From assembly GCF_003337355.1 (NCBI RefSeq), contig NZ_QPJW01000001.1, positions 930,001 through 994,000 of the forward strand: DNA of 64,000 bases, read 5' to 3'. This DNA is from Fontibacillus phaseoli. Its GTDB lineage: Bacteria > Bacillota > Bacilli > Paenibacillales > Paenibacillaceae. The translations under genes and the position numbers were made by a program. The notes under the pieces were generated by a model. The model did not search any database, had not been told where the DNA came from, and saw nothing but the letters and a program-made list of their open reading frames with translations. Within the stretch, counting starts at the first letter, position 1; each line of letters opens with the position of its first letter. This document shows, in pieces, positions 7,851-16,200 of this stretch.

Positions 7851-8621
7851 GTGGCTGTTTTGGAGGTCCGGGAGTTATCCAAAATCTATGAAGGAACGAT
7901 ATCGACAAGGGCGCTGGATAATGTGAGTTTTGCCCTGGAGCAAGGGGAATTCGTCGGGATTATGGGTCCGTCGGGAAGCGGAAAAACGACATTGCTAAAC
8001 GTGATCGCGACGATCGATGAGCCTACATCGGGCCTTGTAAGGATTGGGGGGCACAATCCGCATGGGCTGGACAGAGAAGAAATGGCGCTGTTCCGGAGAC
8101 GTGAGCTGGGCTTCATTTTTCAGCATTTTAACCTGCTCGATACCTTGACGGTCGAAGAAAATATCGTCCTTCCTTTAACCCTGGACGGTGCACCCGTCGC
8201 GGATATGAAGAACAGTTCTCTTGAGATGGTGCGTAGATTGGGTATCGAGTCTGTGATCAAAAAATATCCTCAGGAAATATCCGGAGGACAGATGCAACGG
8301 ACCGCGATCGCCCGGGCCATGATCCACCATCCCTCGCTGGTGCTGGCGGACGAACCGACCGGGAATCTCGATTCCAAAGCATCCAAAGACGTCATGGAGG
8401 CCTTTGGCATGATGAACCGTGAAGAGCGGACTACCATTCTGATGGTCACGCACGACGCCTTCGCCGCGAGCTTTTGCCACCGCGTACTTTTTATTAAAGA
8501 CGGTAGGTTGTATAACGAGATTTACCGCGGGGAGAACCGGCAGGCCTTCTTTCAAAAAATCATCGATATGATGTCGCTGCTGGGAGGAGAGACCGATCAC
8601 CTTTCGTCAATTCGCCTTTAG
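7851..8621 (+). CDS. BceA-type ABC transporter ATPase
   Basis: This 256-residue ATPase has Walker A GPSGSGKTT at residues 39-47, signature ISGGQMQRTAIARAM and Walker B LVLADEPTGNLDS, typical of the MacB/BceA subfamily. It pairs with the large permease that follows to free lipid II-cycle intermediates from peptide antibiotics and to signal to the kinase. The GTG start at 7851 lies shortly after AAGGAGGTG. Its 3' end overlaps the start region of the permease. Confidence 0.92.
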   Translation: MAVLEVRELSKIYEGTISTRALDNVSFALEQGEFVGIMGPSGSGKTTLLNVIATIDEPTSGLVRIGGHNPHGLDREEMALFRRRELGFIFQHFNLLDTLTVEENIVLPLTLDGAPVADMKNSSLEMVRRLGIESVIKKYPQEISGGQMQRTAIARAMIHHPSLVLADEPTGNLDSKASKDVMEAFGMMNREERTTILMVTHDAFAASFCHRVLFIKDGRLYNEIYRGENRQAFFQKIIDMMSLLGGETDHLSSIRL

Positions 8622-10554
8622 CCATGTGTTGCGCAACAAACGCACCTATGCCGCTTATTTTCTGAGTAGCGCCTTCTCGGTCATGGTCTTCTTCGTGTGT
8701 GCCCTGTTCCTGTTTCATCCGGACTTGAAAGCCCAGGTGGCGTGGAATTCCGCATTGTTGGTATTGGCGCAAGCGGAAGTGATCATGTTTCTATTTTGCT
8801 TTTTGTTCGTGCTTTATTCCGTCGGCTCGTTTCTGCGTTCGCGCAAGCGAGAGTTCGGAATCCTGCTGATGCACGGGATGACGGTGAGACAGCTGCGCAA
8901 GATGGTGTTCATGGAAAATATGCTGGTCGCGGCGGGATCGCTCGGAACCGGCATCCTTGCCGGATTATTAACCGCCAAGCTGTTTCTGCTGGCCGGGTCC
9001 AATTTGCTGGGTATCAATCCGCTCTCTTTTCACGTTTCGCTCTATAGCCTGCTGCTGACGATCCTGTCTTTCCTGATGCTCTTTCTCGTCATCTCGCTCT
9101 GTACGACGATGCTGCTCGGTTCTACCCGACTGATCGATCTGTTCCAATCGGGAATCAAGCGGGATGTCAAACCGAAATTTTCGAAGGTGTTGGCTCTGCT
9201 TGCAGGCGTCTTGCTTCTGGTCAGTTATGCGCTGGCGGCGACGGCGACGGCCTCCACCGTGAAGGTTCGGATGCTGCCGGTGACCGCGATGACGATCGTG
9301 GGGACGTATCTGTTTTTTACCCAGGCCAGCGTGGCTTTGCTCGGGCTCATGAAAAAAAATCTTGCCCGGTATTGGAAGAAAAGCAATCTGGTACTGGTAT
9401 CCAACCTGGCTTACCGGATGAAGGATAATGCGAGAATGTTCTTTCTCGTTACGATTATAACGACGATCACGTTTTGCGCCGTGGGGGTATTTGCGTCCAT
9501 CAACCGGTTGTCCGGTGACTTTGCCTTGGATCATCCTGCTCAAATCGGCTATGTTTCCAAGGAAGACGGAAGTCTGGAGAAGAAACACCTGGAGGAAATT
9601 TCGGGAGAATTGACTGCCAGGGGAGCTTCTTATCGTACGGAAAAGATAGATTTGGTCTATGTCCGCGTGTTGTCGTCTTCGCTTGCTTCTGGGCCGGAGT
9701 GGCTCCCGGTGATCTCTTTTTCCGATTATAGCCGTGCCTTGTCGGCTGCGGGGTACTCCGTCAGCGAGCAGTCACCGGCAGAGGATGAGGCTCTCGTGCT
9801 GATGAGCTCGCACCGGGAAAAATTGCTTCTTCAGGAAAGGAAACCGGCGAGTTATCGATTAGGGGAGGGCGGCCTCTTGCTGCATGAAATCGGGATCACC
9901 GGGCGGGTGTCCATTGCCGACCATCTGACGCCGGAACTCGGGAATCAGCGGGAGGGAGTCTTCTCCGGGCTCGTCGTAAACGACGCCGTGAAAGAACGGC
10001 TGCGGATGGATGACGATTCCTCCAAAGTTGAACGCTATACGGCTTATTACACCGATAGCATGGAATCGACCGAGGGGATCGCATCCCGCTTGACGGAGAA
10101 CGGAAGAATGGATTATGAACGGGGGAAGCCGTATGCCATGACGGTGAGCGGAACCTTGTTCGAGGTCCAGCGAACGACGTTTGGAGCGCTTTTGTTTTTT
10201 GCTCTGCTGGTAGGCACCGTATTCTTCATCGCCGCAGGAAGCTTCCTCTATTTCCGTTTATATAGCGACCTGGACTATGATCGCAGGCAGTACCTGGCCC
10301 TAACCAAGATCGGAATGACGCGGAAGGAGATGGAAAAGATGGTGTCCCGCCAGTTGGGCCTGCTGTTTTTTCTACCGGTCGGTGTAGCCATGGTGCACAG
10401 CTTGTTTGCTTTTATCGCGCTGCAACGGTATGTGTATATATCAATTGCTTGGGAAGCAGCGGCGATCCTGGCCAGCTTTTGCCTCGTGCAGGTCATCTAT
10501 TTCTGGTTCATCCGCGCCCGCTATTTGCGCAATTTACAAAAAGTACATCCCTAA
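8596..10554 (+). CDS. BceB-type ABC transporter permease, with apparent non-AUG start
   Basis: This large permease has about ten membrane helices and an extracellular domain of about 200 residues between the seventh and eighth, the layout of BceB proteins that bind antibiotic-lipid complexes. The family usually begins TFRQFAFxxVxRNKR. Here that reading begins at ATC 8596, preceded by GGAGGAG, and no in-frame ATG exists back to the upstream stop at 8569. The first conventional alternative is GTG 8626 (642 residues), which would cut off the conserved N-terminus and has no good ribosome-binding site. Either an ATC start is used or the codon is a sequencing difference. It overlaps the ATPase gene. 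Confidence 0.85.
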   Translation: MTFRQFAFSHVLRNKRTYAAYFLSSAFSVMVFFVCALFLFHPDLKAQVAWNSALLVLAQAEVIMFLFCFLFVLYSVGSFLRSRKREFGILLMHGMTVRQLRKMVFMENMLVAAGSLGTGILAGLLTAKLFLLAGSNLLGINPLSFHVSLYSLLLTILSFLMLFLVISLCTTMLLGSTRLIDLFQSGIKRDVKPKFSKVLALLAGVLLLVSYALAATATASTVKVRMLPVTAMTIVGTYLFFTQASVALLGLMKKNLARYWKKSNLVLVSNLAYRMKDNARMFFLVTIITTITFCAVGVFASINRLSGDFALDHPAQIGYVSKEDGSLEKKHLEEISGELTARGASYRTEKIDLVYVRVLSSSLASGPEWLPVISFSDYSRALSAAGYSVSEQSPAEDEALVLMSSHREKLLLQERKPASYRLGEGGLLLHEIGITGRVSIADHLTPELGNQREGVFSGLVVNDAVKERLRMDDDSSKVERYTAYYTDSMESTEGIASRLTENGRMDYERGKPYAMTVSGTLFEVQRTTFGALLFFALLVGTVFFIAAGSFLYFRLYSDLDYDRRQYLALTKIGMTRKEMEKMVSRQLGLLFFLPVGVAMVHSLFAFIALQRYVYISIAWEAAAILASFCLVQVIYFWFIRARYLRNLQKVHP

Positions 10555-10584
10555 TTGGAATCATTAACATGCTGGAGGTTACCC

Positions 10585-11193
10585 GTGGAAAATTGGATAA
10601 CGAATATTATGGAACAGTTCGGCTATGCCGGAATTTTACTTCTGATCGCGCTTGAAAATGTATTTCCTCCGATCCCGTCGGAAGTGATCCTGACTTTCGG
10701 CGGATTTATGACCACCTATTCCAGCTTGACAGTGACCGGGGTCGTCATCGCGGCTACGGTCGGATCCGTACTCGGTGCGGTGATCTTGTATGGGGCCGGG
10801 TATTTGATCAACGTGGACCGCCTGGAGGGCTGGATCGACAAATACGGCCGCTTTTTGCGCCTCAAAAAAGAGGATATCCGCCGGGCGGATGCCTGGTTTG
10901 ATAAGTACGGCTACTGGACGGTGCTATTTTGCCGGATGATCCCGCTCATTCGCAGTTTAATTTCGATTCCGGCGGGCATCTCGAAAATGAAATTCGGTTT
11001 GTTCCTGTTATATACGACGATCGGTACCTTGATCTGGAATATCGTGCTCGTCTCCGTAGGCGCTGCGGTAGGCGGATCGTGGGAGAAAATCGTCGAGTTT
11101 ATGGATGTTTATTCGAACATCGCCTATGCGTTAATCGCCGTTTGCGGTCTCGGGGGAATCTATCTGTTTTTGCGAAAAAGAAAGAGAGCTTAG
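10585..11193 (+). CDS. DedA-family membrane protein
   Basis: This 202-residue integral membrane protein shows the DedA hallmarks ENVFPPIPSEVI near the N-terminus and FCRMIPLIRSLISIPAG in the second half, plus several hydrophobic helices. Some DedA proteins (UptA type) flip undecaprenyl phosphate back across the membrane; others move phospholipids. The GTG at 10585 follows CTGGAGG and is preferred over an upstream in-frame TTG. It lies 30 bases after the BceB-type gene and 102 bases before the undecaprenyl-diphosphatase gene, which fits a role in lipid-carrier recycling. Confidence 0.88.
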   Translation: MENWITNIMEQFGYAGILLLIALENVFPPIPSEVILTFGGFMTTYSSLTVTGVVIAATVGSVLGAVILYGAGYLINVDRLEGWIDKYGRFLRLKKEDIRRADAWFDKYGYWTVLFCRMIPLIRSLISIPAGISKMKFGLFLLYTTIGTLIWNIVLVSVGAAVGGSWEKIVEFMDVYSNIAYALIAVCGLGGIYLFLRKRKRA

Positions 11194-11295
11194 GTCGAAG
11201 CCCGATGGTTACTATTATGGGGGGAATTTGGTGGGACGAGAAATGTCAAATGGGAAGTCTGAAGTGAATTAAGTGGAAGATGGAGAGATTAACGA

Positions 11296-12210
11296 ATGGA
11301 CATTATTGCTATAATCAAAGCGATTATTCTCGGCTTGGTGGAAGGAATGACCGAATTTGCTCCGGTCTCATCGACCGGGCACATGATTATTGTGGACGAT
11401 ATGTGGTTGAAGACAGAGCAACTGTTTGCTTCGAGGTATGTGGCCAATACGTTTAAGGTTGTCGTACAATTGGGCTCCATACTTGCCGTATTGGTCGTGT
11501 TTAAAGACCGTTTCATCGATTTGCTGGGATTGTCCCGGTTTAGAGGACAGGGGAAGCAAGCCGATGGCATCGGCCTTGGAGGGAATGCGGAAGTCGCGGT
11601 CCGCGAAGGGAACGGTGGTGTCGGTGCTATAGCTAATCGAGGTCCCAGACTGAAACTGGCGCAAGTGATCGTCGGATTGATTCCGGCCGGGATATTGGGC
11701 GTTCTGCTGGAGGACGTAATCGATGAATATCTGTTCTCCACGGCCACCGTGCTGATCGGACTTGTTGTCGGAGCCCTGCTGATGATCGCGGCGGATCGTT
11801 TCGGTCCCAAGCAGCCAAAGATAGAAACCGTAGATCAAATCACGTACAAACAAGCTTTTGCCGTAGGTTTGTTCCAATGCTTCTCGATTTGGCCGGGTTT
11901 CTCGCGATCCGGGTCGACGATATCCGGCGGGGTGCTGCTAGGGTTAAGCCACCGGGCGGCTGCGGATTTTACATTCATTATGGCCGTTCCGATCATGGCC
12001 GGGGCCAGCATGTTGTCGCTGCTTAAAAACTGGCAATACTTCACGCTGGACGCGCTGCCTTTCTTCATCGCAGGATTTATTAGCGCCTTTGTCTTTGCCC
12101 TACTGTCGATTCGCTTCTTTCTGAAGTTGATCAACCGGATCAAGTTGGTGCCGTTCGCGGTGTATCGGATACTCCTGGCGGCGGTGATCGGGGTGCTTTA
12201 CTTCTGGTGA
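11296..12210 (+). CDS. uppP: Undecaprenyl-diphosphatase UppP (BacA)
   Basis: This 304-residue membrane phosphatase dephosphorylates undecaprenyl pyrophosphate, the target of bacitracin. It has the first catalytic motif EGMTEFAPVSSTGH at residues 16-29 and the second, GFSRSGSTISGG, near residue 200. A glycine-rich loop of about 35 residues (around residues 76-112) makes it longer than the roughly 270 residues usual for the family. It follows the BceAB and DedA genes, so the block combines antibiotic sensing, target protection and lipid-carrier recycling. Confidence 0.93.
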   Translation: MDIIAIIKAIILGLVEGMTEFAPVSSTGHMIIVDDMWLKTEQLFASRYVANTFKVVVQLGSILAVLVVFKDRFIDLLGLSRFRGQGKQADGIGLGGNAEVAVREGNGGVGAIANRGPRLKLAQVIVGLIPAGILGVLLEDVIDEYLFSTATVLIGLVVGALLMIAADRFGPKQPKIETVDQITYKQAFAVGLFQCFSIWPGFSRSGSTISGGVLLGLSHRAAADFTFIMAVPIMAGASMLSLLKNWQYFTLDALPFFIAGFISAFVFALLSIRFFLKLINRIKLVPFAVYRILLAAVIGVLYFW

Positions 12211-12244
12211 GGCTGGCTTATCGTTGGTGCTAATGATCATCAAT

Positions 12245-12432
12245 TTAACTGGAAAACCTCCAGCTAATTTTCAGCAAGTAAGCTATTTTCGTAAATTAAC
12301 TGGAAAACCTCCAGTTAATTGAGCCATAAAAGGCCTGTTACGGGGAATAGCGGCTGAATAGATGGAGGTTTTCCAGTTATTTTTTTATGAATAGTCAAAA
12401 TGGTGAAATTAACTGGAGAAAATCCAGTTAAT
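12245..12432 (+). repeat. Cluster of four short palindromic repeats (AACTGGAAAACCTCCAGTT type)
   Basis: Four related copies lie at 12245-12268, 12296-12320, 12364-12380 (opposite orientation) and 12409-12432. Each is a small imperfect palindrome, TTAACTGGA...TCCAGTTAA, able to form a hairpin. No gene covers 12211-12432. The last copy is read through by the 3' end of the neighbouring broken gene, which suggests the element spread into, or replaced, coding sequence. Confidence 0.8.
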
Positions 12433-12783
12433 ATCCGCACGAGCAGTTCAGCACCGGCTTTCTGGCGGCCCCGGTTTCGTCGAGACGGGTGACCGGCGAG
12501 TTGTATGGGGCATTCAGCAGCCGATCCGGATTGTTTTTTGGCTTCTTCGGCAATGAAGATCATCGTGCCGATAAATTCGTCGATCGTTTTCTTGCTTTCG
12601 GTTTCCGTCCGGCTCGATCATCGTGCATTCCGCTACGTTGCCCGTCATAATACAGCAGTAATCCGGCAGTGTGCACAATTCAGAAATCTCCGCAAAATAA
12701 AACCGTTTGTCCATCCCGAAATATCGGCGGGACAACGCCGTATAATGTTGTTTGCATTCGCCAGTTACAGGCGGGAAATGTAA
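12433..12783 (-). pseudogene. Frameshifted relic of an unrecognised gene
   Basis: On the minus strand a coding-like frame runs from about 12783 (PVTGECKQHYTALSRRYFG, then FYFAEISELCTLPDYCC) to about 12600, then continues in another frame as ETESKKTIDEFIGTMIFIAE to about 12433. The join is natural only with a one-base shift near 12595-12605. There is no good start codon (a TTG at 12735 is the best candidate) and the 3' end runs into a palindromic repeat. I do not recognise the family. A sequencing error at one base is the alternative. Confidence 0.6.
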
Positions 12784-12796
12784 TTAACAAAAACCC

Positions 12797-13459
12797 TTAC
12801 CCCTTCTTCGCGGGGCCGGGCGGAAGCAGCAAGCTGCGGTACAGCACCTCGAAAATAAATTCGAACGATTCCAGATGGCGTTTCGCTTCAAGGGCGTTTT
12901 TTCCCCATGCATAGATGCCATGATTCCGCAGGAGAATACCGGGAACCTCGGGTTTCAGCGAGCCGGAAATCAGTTTGGCGATCTTAGAAATATCCCTGTA
13001 ATTCGGCAACACCGGAATTTGGATAGAGTCATCGTCTTCCCAGATACCGAGGTCTTTGATCAGTTCGATGCCCTTGGCCGGAACAGCTCCTTGGTCGCCG
13101 TAATATTCGCTGAGCATGGTGTTATAAACGGTATGCACATGAAAAATGGCGCCGCAGCCGGTCACACGGTAGATTTTGGCATGAATCATCGTCTCCGGGC
13201 TCGGCTTGAGATTCGTCGTTTCACACGGCTCGCCGTTGGTGTCAACAAACAGGAAGTCCTCGTGATTACCTATGGACCTGTCTTTGCCACTGGCGGCGAT
13301 GGCGAAATGAAACCGGTCCGGCGAGAAGCCTCCAACCCGCAGGGACAAATTACCGCTGGTGCCGGGGAACCAGCCGCGTGCCGCGAAATCGGCTGTTATG
13401 CTGCGGAGTTCGCTCAGCGCGGCCTGTTTATCCTCCGAAGAAATGGCTGAAAAGTTCAT
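12797..13459 (-). CDS. mtnB: Methylthioribulose-1-phosphate dehydratase MtnB
   Basis: This 220-residue class II aldolase-fold protein matches MtnB, which dehydrates 5-methylthioribulose-1-phosphate in methionine salvage. It shows WFPGTSGNLSLRVG near the N-terminus, the zinc-binding HVHTVYN segment and LLRNHGIYAWG. The ATG at 13459 follows AGGAGAACAGTAA. No mtnD, mtnX or mtnW gene is beside it, although a nitrilase-family gene that could be the salvage omega-amidase lies at 17801. It is downstream of proC on the same strand, 137 bases away, with no terminator visible between them. Confidence 0.9.
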   Translation of the reverse strand: MNFSAISSEDKQAALSELRSITADFAARGWFPGTSGNLSLRVGGFSPDRFHFAIAASGKDRSIGNHEDFLFVDTNGEPCETTNLKPSPETMIHAKIYRVTGCGAIFHVHTVYNTMLSEYYGDQGAVPAKGIELIKDLGIWEDDDSIQIPVLPNYRDISKIAKLISGSLKPEVPGILLRNHGIYAWGKNALEAKRHLESFEFIFEVLYRSLLLPPGPAKKG

Positions 13460-13612
13460 TTACTGTTCTCCTTCCCAAGGGGCAAAATTGGTCCTGATCT
13501 CGGTAGAAGTTTCAATAGGAGTAAGCGGAATGCCCGGTTCGCGGCATTTTGGGTCAGACACAGTATCTATCTTAACCAGGTCACCGTTCAGTAACTTATA
13601 ACAGCGACTCTC
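13460..13612 (-). other. Open frame without start codon, abutting mtnB
   Basis: A frame of about 50 codons between proC and mtnB ends with a TAA directly in front of the mtnB ATG. It reads ...TVSDPKCREPGIPLTPIE and ends ...FAPWEGEQ. It has no ATG and no ribosome-binding site, and overlaps the end of proC. It looks like the C-terminal remnant of a deleted gene, but chance is possible. I do not recognise it. Confidence 0.3.
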
Positions 13613-14456
13613 TTACCGATTCGCCCATTTCGCGGGAGCGTTCGGCGCAGCGGTGAACGGCGGCTTTGACGGTTTCGGTAAATCCCTTATCGGCTAGCAC
13701 TTCGAGCGCTGCCTGGGTCGATCCGTTAGGGGATGTGATATCTTTGCGAAGTTTGGCCGGATCTTCCCCGGTTTCTTTCATCATGGAAGCCGCGCCGAGC
13801 ACGGTCTGAACCGTCAGGTCGCGCGCTTGTTCCGGCGAAAGTCCGCCTTCGATTCCGGCGGCGATCATAGCTTCCATCATATAATAAATATAAGCCGGAC
13901 CGCTGCCGGATACGCCGGTCAAAATCTCCTGCTTGTCTTCATCGATGACCGCGACGGAACCGACGGCTTCGAAGATGGACAACGCGGCTTGACGCTGCCG
14001 GGCATCTGCTTCCGGGGAAAAGGAAATCCCGGTTGCACCCAGGCCGATCGAAGAGGAGGTGTTGGGCATGGTTCTGGCAATAGGTTGTTTACGACCGAGC
14101 AGATGTTGAATGGTGCTAATGGATAACCCTGCGATCAACGAGACGATGAGTTGATGTTCGGATAGCAGCGGGCGCAGTTGGCCGATGGCTTCCCCGGCAT
14201 CTTTCGGTTTCATCGCCAGAATGATGATGGATGCGCCGCGCAGCAGCTCATTTTTTGCTGCCGGATCTTGGCCGGTTACTACACCGTAACGGTTAGTCAA
14301 ATATTCCAGATGTTCCCGGTTGCTGCGGTTGATCATAGAAATTTGTCCGGGATTAACGACAGAACGATGAATCATGCCCCGTACGATTGCTTCTGCCATA
14401 GAACCGGCCCCGTAAAACGCAATATGCTCCTCGCTGGCTGTTTGCGGAAAATTCAT
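13596..14456 (-). CDS. proC: Pyrroline-5-carboxylate reductase ProC
   Basis: This 286-residue enzyme catalyses the last step of proline synthesis, NADPH-dependent reduction of pyrroline-5-carboxylate. It has the Rossmann motif FYGAGSMAEAIV near residue 14, GSGPAYIYYMMEA in the dimer domain and the canonical P5CR signature ITSPNGSTQAALEVL. The start is preceded by AAAGGAGGTAAAA, and the gene begins 16 bases after proA. It is the true ProC compared with the divergent copy at 2769-3578. Confidence 0.95.
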   Translation of the reverse strand: MNFPQTASEEHIAFYGAGSMAEAIVRGMIHRSVVNPGQISMINRSNREHLEYLTNRYGVVTGQDPAAKNELLRGASIIILAMKPKDAGEAIGQLRPLLSEHQLIVSLIAGLSISTIQHLLGRKQPIARTMPNTSSSIGLGATGISFSPEADARQRQAALSIFEAVGSVAVIDEDKQEILTGVSGSGPAYIYYMMEAMIAAGIEGGLSPEQARDLTVQTVLGAASMMKETGEDPAKLRKDITSPNGSTQAALEVLADKGFTETVKAAVHRCAERSREMGESVRESLL

Positions 14457-14472
14457 AGGATTTTACCTCCTT

Positions 14473-15720
14473 TTACGGCCGGACCTGGCCGGTTCCTTGA
14501 ATGATATATTTCGTTGAAGTTAAGGCAGGCAGACCCATAGGTCCACGCGCATGCAGCTTTTGGGTGCTGATTCCGATTTCCGCCCCGAACCCGAATTCGA
14601 ATCCGTCGGTAAAGCGGGTCGAAGCGTTATGATATATCGCCGCGGCATCCACTTCTTGCAAAAAGTGCTCCGCATGTTCCTTATTTTCCGTGACGATGCA
14701 TTCGGAATGCTTCGTGCCAAACTGCGCAATGTGTGCCAAAGCTTCGTCCAAACCGGACACGATTTTTACGTTAAGAATATAGTCATTGTATTCGGTGGCA
14801 AAATCTTGTTCCGTCGCTTCCTTCGCCGAAGGGAGAAGCTTTCTTGTTTCCGGACATCCCCGGAGTTCTACTTTGGCATCCTGCATTGCTTCAGCTATCG
14901 ACAGCAAATGATTAGCCGCAAACTGTTCGTCGACGAGCAGTGTTTCCATGGCATTGCAAACGGAAGGACGCTGCACTTTTGCATTGATCGCGATGTCGAG
15001 CGCCATCTGCGCGTTGGCCGATTCATCGACGTAAGTGTGACAGATGCCCGCCCCCGTCTCAATCACGGGTACCGTGGCATTTTGGACAACGTTTTGAATC
15101 AGCGCACTGCCCCCGCGAGGAATGACTACATCGAGCAGACCGTTGGCCCGCAACATGACGTCCACCGATTCGCGGCGCGTATCTTCGATCAATTGCACCG
15201 CTTCTACGGGCACCGCAGTCGTTTCTAAAGCATGGTGAATGATTTCAACAATTTTTTTATTGGACGATATGGCGGAGGATCCGCCTCGCAATACAACGGG
15301 ATTTCCGGTTTTGAGGCAAAGTCCGATGGCATCGACGGTAACGTTCGGGCGGGCTTCGTAAATGATGCCGATGACCCCAAGCGGAACGCGTTTTTTCTGG
15401 ATATGCAAGCCGTTAGGACGTTCGATGGTCTCAAGAATTTCGCCGATTGGATCGGTCAATTCAACGATTTGCCGCAGCCCTTCGGCAATCCCGGCGATCC
15501 GGGATTGATCCAGCTTCAGACGGTCAAGCAGAGAATCCGAGGTGCCGTCATTTCGTCCGCGCTCCAAATCCTCGCCATTGGCCGCGATGATAGCGTCAGC
15601 ATTAGCAAGAAGGGCGTTTGATGCGGCAAGCAGCGCGTCATTTTTTTGTTTTGTCGTAAGCCGGTTCAATACGGGAGCCGTTGTGCCGGCCAGCTTTGCC
15701 TTTTGAATCACTTCACTCAT
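14473..15720 (-). CDS. proA: Gamma-glutamyl phosphate reductase ProA
   Basis: This 415-residue enzyme reduces gamma-glutamyl phosphate to the semialdehyde, the second step of proline synthesis. It has an aldehyde-dehydrogenase-like fold with the catalytic cysteine in GAGICHTYVDE and the IIYEARPNVTVDA segment. ATG 15720 is preceded by CGGAGGT and is preferred to an in-frame start seven codons upstream. A T-box leader lies directly upstream, separating it from proB; proC follows after 16 bases. Confidence 0.95.
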   Translation of the reverse strand: MSEVIQKAKLAGTTAPVLNRLTTKQKNDALLAASNALLANADAIIAANGEDLERGRNDGTSDSLLDRLKLDQSRIAGIAEGLRQIVELTDPIGEILETIERPNGLHIQKKRVPLGVIGIIYEARPNVTVDAIGLCLKTGNPVVLRGGSSAISSNKKIVEIIHHALETTAVPVEAVQLIEDTRRESVDVMLRANGLLDVVIPRGGSALIQNVVQNATVPVIETGAGICHTYVDESANAQMALDIAINAKVQRPSVCNAMETLLVDEQFAANHLLSIAEAMQDAKVELRGCPETRKLLPSAKEATEQDFATEYNDYILNVKIVSGLDEALAHIAQFGTKHSECIVTENKEHAEHFLQEVDAAAIYHNASTRFTDGFEFGFGAEIGISTQKLHARGPMGLPALTSTKYIIQGTGQVRP

Positions 15721-15772
15721 CTTAATACCTCCGTTATTCATTTTAATAAGCTTGCCTTAGTTATAGCGATAG

Positions 15773-16010
15773 CAAAAAAACTTTCGTCCTCGCAGCGCAA
15801 AGGACGAAAGTTTAACTTCCGCGGTACCACCTTAATTAATGACAAAGTCATTCATCTTTTGGCCCGGTAACAGGGGCGCTGTCCGGCTTTTGGGGGCCGG
15901 CCGTTCGGGGATAGGTTCGGAATGGGCAGGCGGTAAATTCTTGCAGCCAAAGGAATTTACTCTCTGGAAAACGCCGCTTCACATTCTTACTGGTCCCGTC
16001 AACACGTTTG
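15773..16010 (-). promoter_or_regulatory. Proline T-box riboswitch between proB and proA
   Basis: Read on the minus strand, the element has Stem I features (GGACCAGTAAGAATG and AGAG motifs), a specifier loop reading GAA-CCT-ATCC (codon CCU, proline, at 15913-15915), the T-box sequence AAGGTGGTACCGCGGAAGTT (15814-15833) and a terminator stem ending in a run of Ts (15774-15812). Uncharged tRNA-Pro should stabilise the antiterminator and let RNA polymerase continue into proA and proC. Confidence 0.93.
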
Positions 16011-16200
16011 TATACTAATCCGTTTTGATTACTGATAGAATACCATGCAAAATGCTGCAATGCAAAGAAAAAACAAGGATTGGTCAAACAGTCATTCGCC
16101 AGTTGGGGAAAGGGATGTCCGGCCGTTAACATCCAGGTAGCCAAGCGTTTTTTTGCATATTGGCAAGCTTCCTGATGGCTTTATTAAAATTGGTGTTAAT

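Noticed and set aside
12245..12432. Palindromic repeats considered as a terminator or attachment site for uppP
   Set aside because: None has a proper T run placed after it in the plus direction, and four copies with one reversed fit a repeat family better. No integrase is nearby.
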